Below the pieces are notes generated by a model, which saw only the letters and a list, made by a program, of their open reading frames with translations, was not told where the DNA came from and ran no database searches. From UBA1479 sp040221095 (lineage in GTDB: Bacteria > Pseudomonadota > Alphaproteobacteria > Rhodospirillales > Casp-alpha2), in assembly GCA_040221095.1 (NCBI GenBank), contig JAVJVP010000008.1, positions 558,001 to 622,000 of the forward strand: a stretch of DNA of 64,000 bases, written 5' to 3'. Of the stretch, positions 50,992 through 59,191 are shown one piece after another (the first letter of the stretch is position 1; every line of letters begins with the position of its first letter). The translations under genes and the position numbers were made by a program.

Positions 50992-51423
50992 ATGACCGTT
51001 CAAGAGCTGCCCCACCTGATCGCCGGCTTCAACGCGCTGTCCGTGGTGTTCATGACCATCGGCTACGTGTTCATCCGGCAGGGTGCGAAGGACAGGCACC
51101 GCGCCATGATGCTCTGCGCCGCCGCCGCCTCGGTCGCATTTCTCGTGGTCTATGTGATCTACAAGTTTAATTCCGGCTTCGCCAAGTTCGGCGGCGAAGG
51201 CATGATCCGGCCGGTCTATTTCACCATCCTGATCGTCCACGTGATCGGCGCCATCGCCATCACGCCGCTGGTTCCCATGACCTTCTGGCGGGCCCTGACC
51301 GGCCAATTTGAACGCCACAGGGCCCTGGCCCGCTGGGTCTGGCCGCTGTGGATGTACGTCGGGATTTCCGGCGTCGTTGTCTATGTCATGGCCATTCACC
51401 TTTATCCTTATGCGGGACAATGA
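50992..51423 (+). CDS. DUF420 membrane protein (CtaM-like)
   Basis: A 143-residue, four-helix membrane protein of the DUF420 family. It has LPHLIAGFNALSVVFMTIGYVFI, conserved His and Arg residues at KDRHRAMMLCA, HVIGAIAITPLVP and FERHRALARWVWPLWMYVGISGVVVY in parts. The Bacillus homologue CtaM is needed for caa3/aa3 oxidase activity. It starts 13 bases after the 29-residue peptide and overlaps the next gene by 4 bases (ATGA), indicating coupled translation with the oxidase-like protein. Confidence 0.9.
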   Translation: MTVQELPHLIAGFNALSVVFMTIGYVFIRQGAKDRHRAMMLCAAAASVAFLVVYVIYKFNSGFAKFGGEGMIRPVYFTILIVHVIGAIAITPLVPMTFWRALTGQFERHRALARWVWPLWMYVGISGVVVYVMAIHLYPYAGQ

Positions 51424-52838
51424 CGGACACCATGGAAACCCCTGACGGCACCCTGGGCGCCGCCGTCGACAGCGAAGACGCGCGCTGGGAAATCCGCGCC
51501 TGGCTGCTGCTGGGCCTGGCGGCGCTGGCCATCGCCGGCGTGTTCGCCCTGATGCTGGCGGTGTCCCGCGTGCCCGGGGCGGAGGGGTTGATCCCCTGGC
51601 CGCTTCATTTCTTCGAAAAAGGCCTGGTCATCCACGTCGTCTATTCCTTCGTCGTCTGGTTCCTGTGCCTGCTCGGCGCGCTTGTCGCGGCGACCACCTA
51701 TCACCTGGACGGCGGCCGGTCGCGCGGCCGCTCCACGGGGCGTTCGGCCGTGTGGATGGTGGCCGCCGGGGAAATCCTGCTGATGATCCCGGCCCTGAAG
51801 CACGACACCCAGCCGTCCCTCAACAACTACGTGCCGACGGTGATCGACCCGCTGTACTACCTGGGCCTGGTGTTCATCTTCATGGGCGTGTTGTTCGTCG
51901 TCCTGCGGCTGTTGGCTGCCTTCCTGCGCCGCGTCAATCAGCCGGGCCCGGGCGGCCTGGGCATCCTGATGACCACCGTGATCTACATCGCCGCCTTCGC
52001 CTGCTTCGCCGTGACCTTTCAGGCGGCCTCGGGCGAACCGGCGACGGTGGAATTGAACGAACGCCTGTTCTGGGGCGGCGGGCACATCCTGCAATTCGTC
52101 AACACGGGCCTGATGCTGTGCGCCTGGTGGGCGCTGGCGGGCGCCGCCGGCCGGCCGCTTTCGGGCGGACTGTTCTTTTGGGCCCTGGCCGCCCTCGCCG
52201 TCTGCGCCCTGATCGGCCCGGCCCTCTATTGGATCTATCCCGCGTTCAGCGCCGAACAGACCCAGGCCTTCACCGACCTGCAATACCTGCTGGGCCCGGC
52301 CCCCGTGGTCCTGGCCGCCGCATTCCTGTTTTCCGGCGGCGGCACGCCGCCCGCCGACGACCGCGCCCGCCTGGCGCGGCAGGTCCTCTACCTGTCCATG
52401 GCCGTGTTCTTCCTGGGCGGGCTGCTCGGCCTGTTCGTCGACGGCGGCGATACCCGCACCCCCGCCCATTATCACGGCGTCATCGGCGGCGTGAACCTGG
52501 CCCTCATGGGGTTGGTGTTCTGCGCCCTGCTGCCGTCCCTGGACCGCGCACCCAGGCTGGGCCGCGCCGTATTCGCCCTGTTCTGGCTTTACGGCCTGGG
52601 CCAGGCGCTGCATTCGGCGGGCCTGTTCCTGGCCGGCGGATACGGCGCCCCGCGCAAGGTGGCGGGCGACATCGCCGGGCTGGAAGCGCTCGGCGCCAAG
52701 GTCGGCCTGTACGGCATGGGCGTGGGGGCGGTGATCGCCGTGGCCGGCGGCGTCATGTTCATCTGGATCGCCGGGCGGGCGCTTTTGCGCCGACCTGGAC
52801 CAACGGACACTGGCCCTCGGCGCGAACTTAAAATATAA
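51420..52838 (+). CDS. Heme-copper-oxidase subunit I-like membrane protein with incomplete CuB ligand set
   Basis: A 472-residue protein with about 12 membrane helices. Positions reminiscent of oxidase subunit I are H72 (GLVIHVVYSF, low-spin heme), H222 (WGGGHILQFVNT, like the first CuB His of cbb3 enzymes) and H350/H352 (AHYHGVIGGVNLALMG, like the HxH heme pair). LKHDT (H128) is elsewhere, and no HH pair follows H222, so the other two CuB ligands seem absent. It may be a heme protein without oxygen-reducing centre, or a very divergent oxidase. It overlaps DUF420 by 4 bases and is followed by ctaB, which suggests a role in oxidase assembly or an alternative heme complex. Confidence 0.8.
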   Translation: MTDTMETPDGTLGAAVDSEDARWEIRAWLLLGLAALAIAGVFALMLAVSRVPGAEGLIPWPLHFFEKGLVIHVVYSFVVWFLCLLGALVAATTYHLDGGRSRGRSTGRSAVWMVAAGEILLMIPALKHDTQPSLNNYVPTVIDPLYYLGLVFIFMGVLFVVLRLLAAFLRRVNQPGPGGLGILMTTVIYIAAFACFAVTFQAASGEPATVELNERLFWGGGHILQFVNTGLMLCAWWALAGAAGRPLSGGLFFWALAALAVCALIGPALYWIYPAFSAEQTQAFTDLQYLLGPAPVVLAAAFLFSGGGTPPADDRARLARQVLYLSMAVFFLGGLLGLFVDGGDTRTPAHYHGVIGGVNLALMGLVFCALLPSLDRAPRLGRAVFALFWLYGLGQALHSAGLFLAGGYGAPRKVAGDIAGLEALGAKVGLYGMGVGAVIAVAGGVMFIWIAGRALLRRPGPTDTGPRRELKI

Positions 52839-52882
52839 AGCGCCCAGGCAAACGCATACCGAACATCGTCAAGAGGCCCCCC

Positions 52883-53845
52883 GTGAGCGACACCGTCGCC
52901 CCACATATCGACGCACCGGCTGCCGCCGACCCCCGCCCGGAACCCCAGTTCCGCCTGGCCGACTATGCCCTTTTGCTGAAACCCCGGGTGATGTCCCTGG
53001 TGGTGTTCACGGCCATGGTCGGCCTGGTCATGGCGCCGGGCGCCATCGGCACGCTTGAGGCTTTCGTCGCGATCCTGTGCATTTCCATCGGCGCCGGGGC
53101 CTCGGGCGCCATCAACATGTGGTACGACCGCGACATCGACCTGCACATGCAGCGCACCATGAACCGGCCGATCCCGGCGGGCCGCATGGACCCCGGCAAC
53201 GCCCTGGTGTTCGGCACGGTGCTGGCGATCGCCTCGGTCATCGCCATGGGCGTCTGGGTCAACCTGATTTCCGCCGGGCTGCTGGCCTTCACGATTTTGT
53301 ATTACGTGTTCATCTACACGGTCTGGCTGAAGCGCCGCACGCCGCAGAACATCGTCATCGGCGGCGCCTCGGGCGCTTTGCCGCCGGTGATCGGCTGGGC
53401 CGCCGTGACCGGCAACGCCGGGTTCCTGGCCGATCCCTGGGGCGCCATCGCCCTGTTCATGATCATCTTCCTGTGGACGCCGCCCCATACCTGGGCGCTG
53501 GCCCTGTTCCGCCGCCAGGATTACCAGACCGTGGGCGTGCCCATGCTGCCCGTGGTGGTCGGCGAACACCGCACCAAGATCCAGATGGCCGTCTATACGG
53601 CCCTGCTGATCCCGGCGACCTTCGCGCCCATGCTGCTCGGCCTGTCGGGCTGGCTGTACACCGTCGCCGTCGCCGGCCTCAACGTCGGGCTGGTCGTGCA
53701 CATGGCGCGGGTGTGGCGGGCGGAAAACGTCGCCGACGCCAAGCAGGGCCCCTGCCGGCCCATGTTTTTCTACACGATCCTTTACCTGTTCGGGATTTTC
53801 CTGGCCCTTCTGGCCGACCGCACCCTGTTCGTCGCGGTCTTTTGA
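52883..53845 (+). CDS. ctaB: Protoheme IX farnesyltransferase (heme O synthase)
   Basis: CtaB adds a farnesyl group to heme B to form heme O for aa3 oxidase. The 320-residue protein has nine membrane helices and the prenyltransferase motifs NMWYDRDIDLHMQRTMNRP and YTVWLKRRTPQNIVIGGASGALP in parts. A GTG start at 52883 begins SDTVAPH; a weak AAGAGG is upstream. It lies 44 bases after the oxidase-like gene. ctaB is split from ctaCDGE here by strand, although the two units share a divergent promoter region. Confidence 0.96.
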   Translation: MSDTVAPHIDAPAAADPRPEPQFRLADYALLLKPRVMSLVVFTAMVGLVMAPGAIGTLEAFVAILCISIGAGASGAINMWYDRDIDLHMQRTMNRPIPAGRMDPGNALVFGTVLAIASVIAMGVWVNLISAGLLAFTILYYVFIYTVWLKRRTPQNIVIGGASGALPPVIGWAAVTGNAGFLADPWGAIALFMIIFLWTPPHTWALALFRRQDYQTVGVPMLPVVVGEHRTKIQMAVYTALLIPATFAPMLLGLSGWLYTVAVAGLNVGLVVHMARVWRAENVADAKQGPCRPMFFYTILYLFGIFLALLADRTLFVAVF

Positions 53846-53860
53846 CCCCATATAGGCGAC

Positions 53861-55378
53861 ATGCCGGACAGCCAATCCCCTGACACCCCCGCCTACGCCC
53901 GCCTGGAAAACCGTTTCCGGCGCCTGAACGCCCTGGGCGAAGCCCAGGAAGTCCTGCATTGGGACATGTCTACGGTAATGCCGAGGGGCGGCCATGAATC
54001 CCGGGCCGAACAACTGGCCGAACTGGCCGCCGTCTATCACGGCATGCTGACGGACAGCGAAACCGGCGACCTGATCAATGCCGCCGAGGCCGATGCGGCC
54101 GACCTGACCGACTGGCAGCAGGCCAACCTGCGCGAGATCAAACGCAATTACGTCAAGGCCACGGCCTTGTCGGAAGACCTGGTGACGCGGTTGAGCCGCG
54201 CCTCCTCGGCCTGCGAGGCCGTGTGGCGCGACGCCCGCGCCGGCAACGACTTCAAGGCCGTGCAGCCCCTGGTGACCGAGCTTCTCGCCCTGGTCCGCGA
54301 AAAAGCCGCCGCCAAGGCAGCGGTCCTGGGCGTCGGCCTGTACGACGCGCTTTTGGCCGATTACGAGCCGGGCGGCAGCTCCGCCGAGATCGACACCGTG
54401 TTCGACGAACTGGAAGGCTTCCTGCCCGGGTTCCTGGGCGAGGTTCTGGACCATCAGGCCAAGGCGCCCAAGGTCATCCTGCCCGACGGCCCGTTTCCCG
54501 AGGAAAAGCAGAAGGCGCTCGGCCAGCGGTTCATGGAGATGCTGGGCTTCGATTTCCATCACGGGCGGCTCGACGTCAGCCTGCATCCCTTCTGCGGCGG
54601 CACGCCGGACGACGTGCGCATCACCACGCGCTACGACGAAAACGATTTCACCTCGGCCCTCATGGGCGTGCTGCACGAAACCGGCCATGCCATGTACGAA
54701 CGCGGCCTGCCCAAGGATTGGCGCGGCCAGCCCGTGGGCCATGCGCTGGGCATGTCGGTCCACGAAAGCCAATCCCTGCTGATCGAAATGCAGGTCTGCC
54801 GGTCCAAGACCTTCCTGGATTTCGCGGCCCCGATCATGGTCGAAACCTTCGGCGGGCAAGGCCCCGCCTGGGACGCGGACAACCTGTTCCGCCTCTATAC
54901 CCAGGTCGAACGCTCGTGCATCCGCGTCGACGCCGACGAGGTCACCTACCCGGCCCATGTCATCCTGCGCTACCGCCTGGAAAAGGCGCTGATCGAAGGC
55001 GACATGGAAATCCCCGACCTGCCGGGGGCGTGGAATGACGGCATGGAACGCCTGCTCGGCGTCCGCCCGCCGACGGATACCCAGGGCTGCCTGCAGGACA
55101 TCCATTGGTACGACGGGGCCTGGGGTTATTTCCCGACCTATACGCTCGGCGCCATGACGGCGGCGCAGCTGTATGCCGCGGCCCGCGACCAGAACCCGGA
55201 AATCGAGCCCGCCATCGGCCGCGGCGACTTCGCGCCGCTGATGGCCTGGCTGCGCGCCAACGTGCACGGCAAGGGGTCGTCGGTCAGCGCGAAAGAGCTT
55301 TTGATCAGCGCCACGGGCAAGCCGCTCGACCCGAAGGTGTTTGAGATGCATCTCAGAACGCGCTATCTAGCCGCCTAA
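53861..55378 (+). CDS. M32-family metallocarboxypeptidase (Taq type)
   Basis: A 505-residue cytoplasmic zinc carboxypeptidase. The zinc motif HETGH is at residues 272-276 (ALMGVLHETGHAMYERG), followed by the third ligand region MSVHESQSLLIE and the DVRITTRYDENDF block that defines family M32. The N-terminal LGEAQEVLHWDMSTVMPRGG is typical. It starts 16 bases after ctaB and stops 2 bases before thrC, so transcription may run through. Its physiological substrate is peptide C-termini in general. Confidence 0.95.
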   Translation: MPDSQSPDTPAYARLENRFRRLNALGEAQEVLHWDMSTVMPRGGHESRAEQLAELAAVYHGMLTDSETGDLINAAEADAADLTDWQQANLREIKRNYVKATALSEDLVTRLSRASSACEAVWRDARAGNDFKAVQPLVTELLALVREKAAAKAAVLGVGLYDALLADYEPGGSSAEIDTVFDELEGFLPGFLGEVLDHQAKAPKVILPDGPFPEEKQKALGQRFMEMLGFDFHHGRLDVSLHPFCGGTPDDVRITTRYDENDFTSALMGVLHETGHAMYERGLPKDWRGQPVGHALGMSVHESQSLLIEMQVCRSKTFLDFAAPIMVETFGGQGPAWDADNLFRLYTQVERSCIRVDADEVTYPAHVILRYRLEKALIEGDMEIPDLPGAWNDGMERLLGVRPPTDTQGCLQDIHWYDGAWGYFPTYTLGAMTAAQLYAAARDQNPEIEPAIGRGDFAPLMAWLRANVHGKGSSVSAKELLISATGKPLDPKVFEMHLRTRYLAA

Positions 55379-55379
55379 G

Positions 55380-56780
55380 ATGACAAACCCCAGATACATT
55401 TCCACCCGGGGCCAGGCCCCGGCCCTTGGTTTCGAGGACGTCCTGCTGGCCGGCCTCGCGCGCGACGGCGGCCTGTACGTGCCCGAAACCTGGCCGCAGT
55501 TTTCCGCCGACGACATCCGCGCCATGAAGGACCTGTCCTATCCGGACCTGGCCCTGAAGGTCATGGAGCCCTTCATCGGCGACGCCATTCCGGCGGCGGA
55601 CCTGAAGGCCTTGGTCGAGGACGCCTATGCGACCTTCGACGCCCCCGACGTGCTGCCGCTGAAGCAGACCGGCGACGATGAATACCTGCTGGAGCTGTTC
55701 CACGGGCCGACCCTGGCCTTCAAGGACGTGGCCATGCAGGTGCTGGGCCGGTTCTTCGATTACGTGCTGAAGAAACGCGGTCAGCGCATCACCATCGTGG
55801 GCGCCACCTCGGGCGACACGGGCTCCGCCGCCATCGAGGCCTGCCGCGACAAGGATGCCATCGACATCTTCATGCTGCATCCCAAGGGCCGCGTGAGCCC
55901 GGTGCAGGAAGCGCAGATGACGTCGGTGCAGGCCGCCAACGTGCACAACATCGCGATCGAGGGCACCTTCGACGACTGCCAGGACCGGGTGAAGGACCTG
56001 TTCAACGACGGGGATTTCCGCGACCGCTTCAACCTGTCCGCCGTGAATTCCATCAACTGGGCCCGGGTGATGGCGCAGATCGTCTATTACTTCTGGGCGG
56101 CGGTGAAGCTGGGCGCCCCCGACAAGCCGGTCGCGTTTTCCGTGCCCACGGGCAATTTCGGCAACGTGTTCGCGGGCTACGGCGCCATGCAGATGGGCCT
56201 GCCGATTTCCAAACTGGTCGTCGGCTCCAACGCCAACGACATCCTGGCCCGCTTCTTCGCCTCCGGCGCCATGGAGATGGCCGGCGTGGTGCCGACCACC
56301 AGCCCGTCCATGGACATCCAGGTGTCCAGCAATTTCGAGCGCCTGCTGTTCGACCTGGTCGACCGCGACGGCGCCGCCTGCGCCCGGGTGCTGACCGATT
56401 TCCGCAAGACCGGCCGGTTCGAGGTTTCCGCCGCGCAACTGGCCCGGGCGCGCAAGGTGTTCGCCGGCGCCCGCTTCGATGACGACGCCACCAAGGCGGT
56501 CATCAAACAGGTCCACGAACAGACGGGGGAGTTGATCGACCCCCATTCCGCCGTCGGCGTCGGCGCGGCGCGGGAATGCCGAGGCGAAACCGATGCGCCC
56601 ATGGTCATTCTGGCGACCGCCCATCCGGCCAAGTTCCCCGACGCGGTCGAGGACGCCACGGGCCTGCGCCCGGCCCTGCCCGCCCGCCTGGCGGATTTAT
56701 TGGACCGGCCCAAGCGTTGCCAAACCCTGGCCAACGATCTAGACCAGTTGAAACGCACCATCGAAACAACCCTCGCCTAA
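55380..56780 (+). CDS. thrC: Threonine synthase
   Basis: ThrC converts O-phosphohomoserine to threonine with PLP. The 466-residue protein starts YISTRGQAPALGFEDVLLAGLARDGGLYVPE, has the PLP lysine in PTLAFKDVAMQVLG, the phosphate loop GATSGDTGSAAIEA and the VPTGNFGNVFAGYGA block. The length matches the long, yeast/E. coli-like class. It begins 2 bases after the M32 peptidase stop and is followed by the M16 peptidase at 12 bases, an order (thrC then M16 peptidase) shared with many alphaproteobacteria. Confidence 0.97.
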   Translation: MTNPRYISTRGQAPALGFEDVLLAGLARDGGLYVPETWPQFSADDIRAMKDLSYPDLALKVMEPFIGDAIPAADLKALVEDAYATFDAPDVLPLKQTGDDEYLLELFHGPTLAFKDVAMQVLGRFFDYVLKKRGQRITIVGATSGDTGSAAIEACRDKDAIDIFMLHPKGRVSPVQEAQMTSVQAANVHNIAIEGTFDDCQDRVKDLFNDGDFRDRFNLSAVNSINWARVMAQIVYYFWAAVKLGAPDKPVAFSVPTGNFGNVFAGYGAMQMGLPISKLVVGSNANDILARFFASGAMEMAGVVPTTSPSMDIQVSSNFERLLFDLVDRDGAACARVLTDFRKTGRFEVSAAQLARARKVFAGARFDDDATKAVIKQVHEQTGELIDPHSAVGVGAARECRGETDAPMVILATAHPAKFPDAVEDATGLRPALPARLADLLDRPKRCQTLANDLDQLKRTIETTLA

Positions 56781-56791
56781 GGGGATCCTGA

Positions 56792-58051
56792 GTGTCCGTA
56801 CAGATCACCGACCTTGAAAGCGGCCTTCGCGTCGTCACCGAACGCATGGACCGGGTCGAAACCGTGTCCGTCGGCGCCTGGGTCGGCGTCGGCGCCCGCC
56901 ACGAGCCCGAGGCCGTGAACGGCGTGTCCCATCTGCTGGAGCACATGGTGTTCAAGGGCACGAAAAAGCGCAGTGCCCGCGCCATCGCCGAGGAGATCGA
57001 GGCCGTCGGCGGGCATATGAACGCCTATACGGCCCGCGAGCACACGGCCTATTACGCCAAGATGCTGAAGGAAGACCTGGGCCTGGCCATGGACGTGATT
57101 TCCGACCTGGTGCAGCACGCGACCCTGGACGCGGACGAGTTGGAGCGCGAACGCCATGTCGTGATCCAGGAAATCCACCAGCTTCACGACACCCCCGACG
57201 ACATCGTGTTTGAAAACTTCCAGGCCGTCGCCTTTCCCGATCAGGCGCTGGGACGCTCGGTCCTGGGCTCGGAAGCCTTGATCGAGGCGATGTCCCGCGA
57301 CGCGGTCCTCGACTACATGACCACCCATTACGCGGCCCCCGTCAGTGTCGTCTCGGCGGCGGGTGCCCTCGACCACGACCGCGTGGTCGACATGGTGCGG
57401 AACACCTTCAAGGACCTGCCCGCGGGTGCGCCGGCGGCGCGCGAGGCCGCGCGCTACGGCGGCGGCGAGGTACGGGTCGACCGCGACCTGGAACAGGTCC
57501 ATATCACCCTGGGTTTCGAAGGCCTGGCCTACGACGACGACGATTACTATGCGGCGTCCGTGCTGTCGGCGCTGCTCGGCGGCGGCATGTCGTCACGTCT
57601 TTTCCAAGAGGTCCGCGAAAAACGCGGCCTGGTCTATTCCATCTACAGCTATCAATCCGCCTATGCGGACGGCGGCCTGTTCGGCGTCTATGCGGGCACC
57701 GGTTCGGGGGAAGTAACCGAACTGATGCCGCTGATCGCCGACGAATTGAACAAGGTGCGGCTGTCCGTCGACGAGGACGAGGTCGCCCGCGCCCGCGCCC
57801 AGTTGAAGGCGTCGATCCTGATGTCCCTGGAAAGCACCTCGTCGCGCTGCGAACAGCTGGCCCGCCAGATGCTGATCTATGGCCGCCCGGTCCCGGCCGA
57901 GGAAATCGTCGCCAAGGTCGATGCCGTCACGGCGGGCGACGTTGTGCGCGTGGCCGAACGCCTGTTCAGCACCAAGCCGACCCTGTCGGCCATCGGGCCG
58001 CTCGCCAATCTTGAGGCCGGCGACGCCTTCGCGGCCCGGCTCAGCGCCTGA
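56792..58051 (+). CDS. M16-family zinc peptidase (mitochondrial processing peptidase-like)
   Basis: A 419-residue M16 protease. The inverted zinc motif HLLEH (SHLLEHMVFKG) lies near residue 50, with the distal Glu in ELERERHVVIQEIHQ. The glycine-rich region ALLGGGMSSRLFQEVREKRGLVYSIYSY marks the second domain. It resembles the beta subunit of mitochondrial processing peptidase and the PqqL-like bacterial peptidases. GTG at 56792 has AAGGGGAT 6 bases upstream. No second (inactive) M16 partner is adjacent. Confidence 0.95.
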   Translation: MSVQITDLESGLRVVTERMDRVETVSVGAWVGVGARHEPEAVNGVSHLLEHMVFKGTKKRSARAIAEEIEAVGGHMNAYTAREHTAYYAKMLKEDLGLAMDVISDLVQHATLDADELERERHVVIQEIHQLHDTPDDIVFENFQAVAFPDQALGRSVLGSEALIEAMSRDAVLDYMTTHYAAPVSVVSAAGALDHDRVVDMVRNTFKDLPAGAPAAREAARYGGGEVRVDRDLEQVHITLGFEGLAYDDDDYYAASVLSALLGGGMSSRLFQEVREKRGLVYSIYSYQSAYADGGLFGVYAGTGSGEVTELMPLIADELNKVRLSVDEDEVARARAQLKASILMSLESTSSRCEQLARQMLIYGRPVPAEEIVAKVDAVTAGDVVRVAERLFSTKPTLSAIGPLANLEAGDAFAARLSA

Positions 58052-58099
58052 TCCGACACTTCCCGGTCATGGGATGATCGGGAGTGACGCCGCGGCCCC

Positions 58100-58606
58100 C
58101 TAAACATGGCCTTTCCGGAAACTGTTCGCCGTGATCCCGCCGGTGATGGTCTCGCCATCTTCCGACAACGGCAGGCGCACGGTGGTCGTGGTGACCTCCA
58201 AATCCTGGACGGAGATCCATTGGGTCCGCGAGAAAATGGGCATGCGCTTTTCGATCATGATCGGAAAGATCTCCGCGTTGACGAAGCCGTAGCCCGTGAT
58301 CTTGTCCGCGTAATATCGCCGCCCGGTCAATTCCTGGCCGGCGATCTCGACCATCTGGGTCCCGAAAAAGCGGTAGTAGATATCGAACGGCGGGCCGACG
58401 AAATCGACCACGGCCATGCAGGGGATGATCTCAGCGGGCAGTGCTTCCAGGCGGAAGTCACGGCGCGGCGGGCCGACCCCGCCAGCCCGCACACGGTCCC
58501 AGTATCCATGAACCTTGAGCAAGCCGGGAACATCCAGATCCCCAATATCCATGAAATCGGATGTGACGATCCGGGCAACCTTGAAGTCGTCATGCGGGAT
58601 AAGCAC
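58100..58606 (-). CDS. PAS-domain (PAS_5-like) protein
   Basis: A 168-residue protein of the same single-PAS class as that at 3556-4110 but only distantly similar. Features are VHGYWDRVRAGGVGPPRRDF, LPAEIIPCMAVVDFVGPPFDIYYRFFGTQMVEIAGQELTGRRY and TTVRLPLSEDGETITGGI. It has no output domain. The ligand and partner are unknown. It is convergent with the M16 peptidase gene (48 bases between stops). The start ATG at 58604-58606 has a GGGA-type site upstream. Confidence 0.75.
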   Translation of the reverse strand: MLIPHDDFKVARIVTSDFMDIGDLDVPGLLKVHGYWDRVRAGGVGPPRRDFRLEALPAEIIPCMAVVDFVGPPFDIYYRFFGTQMVEIAGQELTGRRYYADKITGYGFVNAEIFPIMIEKRMPIFSRTQWISVQDLEVTTTTVRLPLSEDGETITGGITANSFRKGHV

Positions 58607-58777
58607 GACTTCGGGTCCCTCCCCTATGTTCTGCTGTCCCCCAAACGCCTGCTCCGCTTTTCGCCGGGAGTCTCGCCGTCCGAATACCCACCTGTGGCGG
58701 GATCACCCTTCACGGTGCGGCTTCGGGCTTCTGATTTCAACTGATTTCGACGTACCGGCGTATGTACCCCGCCGATG

Positions 58778-59059
58778 TCACCCGCCGCCGGCAGGTCCTT
58801 CGGCGCGGCTGTCCAGATAGTTTTCGATCAGCGCGTAGATTTCCTCGGCCGCGTCCTCGTCGCCGGTGAAGGTCAGATTGGCCTGTTCGCCGTAGATGTT
58901 CAGGACATATCCGCGCGCGCCGCAAACATCCTCCAGCGCCTGGACGAAGGGCAGGATGACCTGGTTGTTCAGGGCTTCGGCGGTCTGGCAGGCTTCCATG
59001 CGGTCCAGAAGAAGGCGGCGCAGGTCATCCGAGGGCTTGGAGGGACTTCTCTTTCTCAT
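58778..59059 (-). CDS. Hypothetical protein at the edge of the AT-rich island
   Basis: A small acidic cytoplasmic protein that I do not recognise. From the ATG at 59057-59059 it has 93 residues (start RKRSPSKPSDDLRRLLLDRMEACQ), ending SRAEGPAGGG. The centre ILPFVQALEDVCGARGYVLNIYGEQANLTFTGDEDAAEEIYALI in parts suggests a small alpha/beta domain. An in-frame ATG at 59111-59113 would add 18 residues, but these are coded by AT-rich DNA unlike the rest. Neither start has a clear ribosome site. The gene may have lost its native upstream sequence when the NACHT island was inserted. Confidence 0.65.
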   Translation of the reverse strand: MRKRSPSKPSDDLRRLLLDRMEACQTAEALNNQVILPFVQALEDVCGARGYVLNIYGEQANLTFTGDEDAAEEIYALIENYLDSRAEGPAGGG

Positions 59060-59191
59060 AATTATGAATACCTTATTTGTAAGCCGTTCCTTCAAATCAT
59101 TCTCAATCTTCATTCGTTGTATTCGGGGTTTGATTTTCTCCTAAATTGGGCATTACATTAAAAGATCACTTTTGCGGAAAGGCGCGCTTCA

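Noticed and set aside
52589..55351. 920-residue open frame on the minus strand
   Set aside because: It lies antisense to ctaB and the M32 peptidase, both of which have clear catalytic motifs; the composition is that of a shadow frame.
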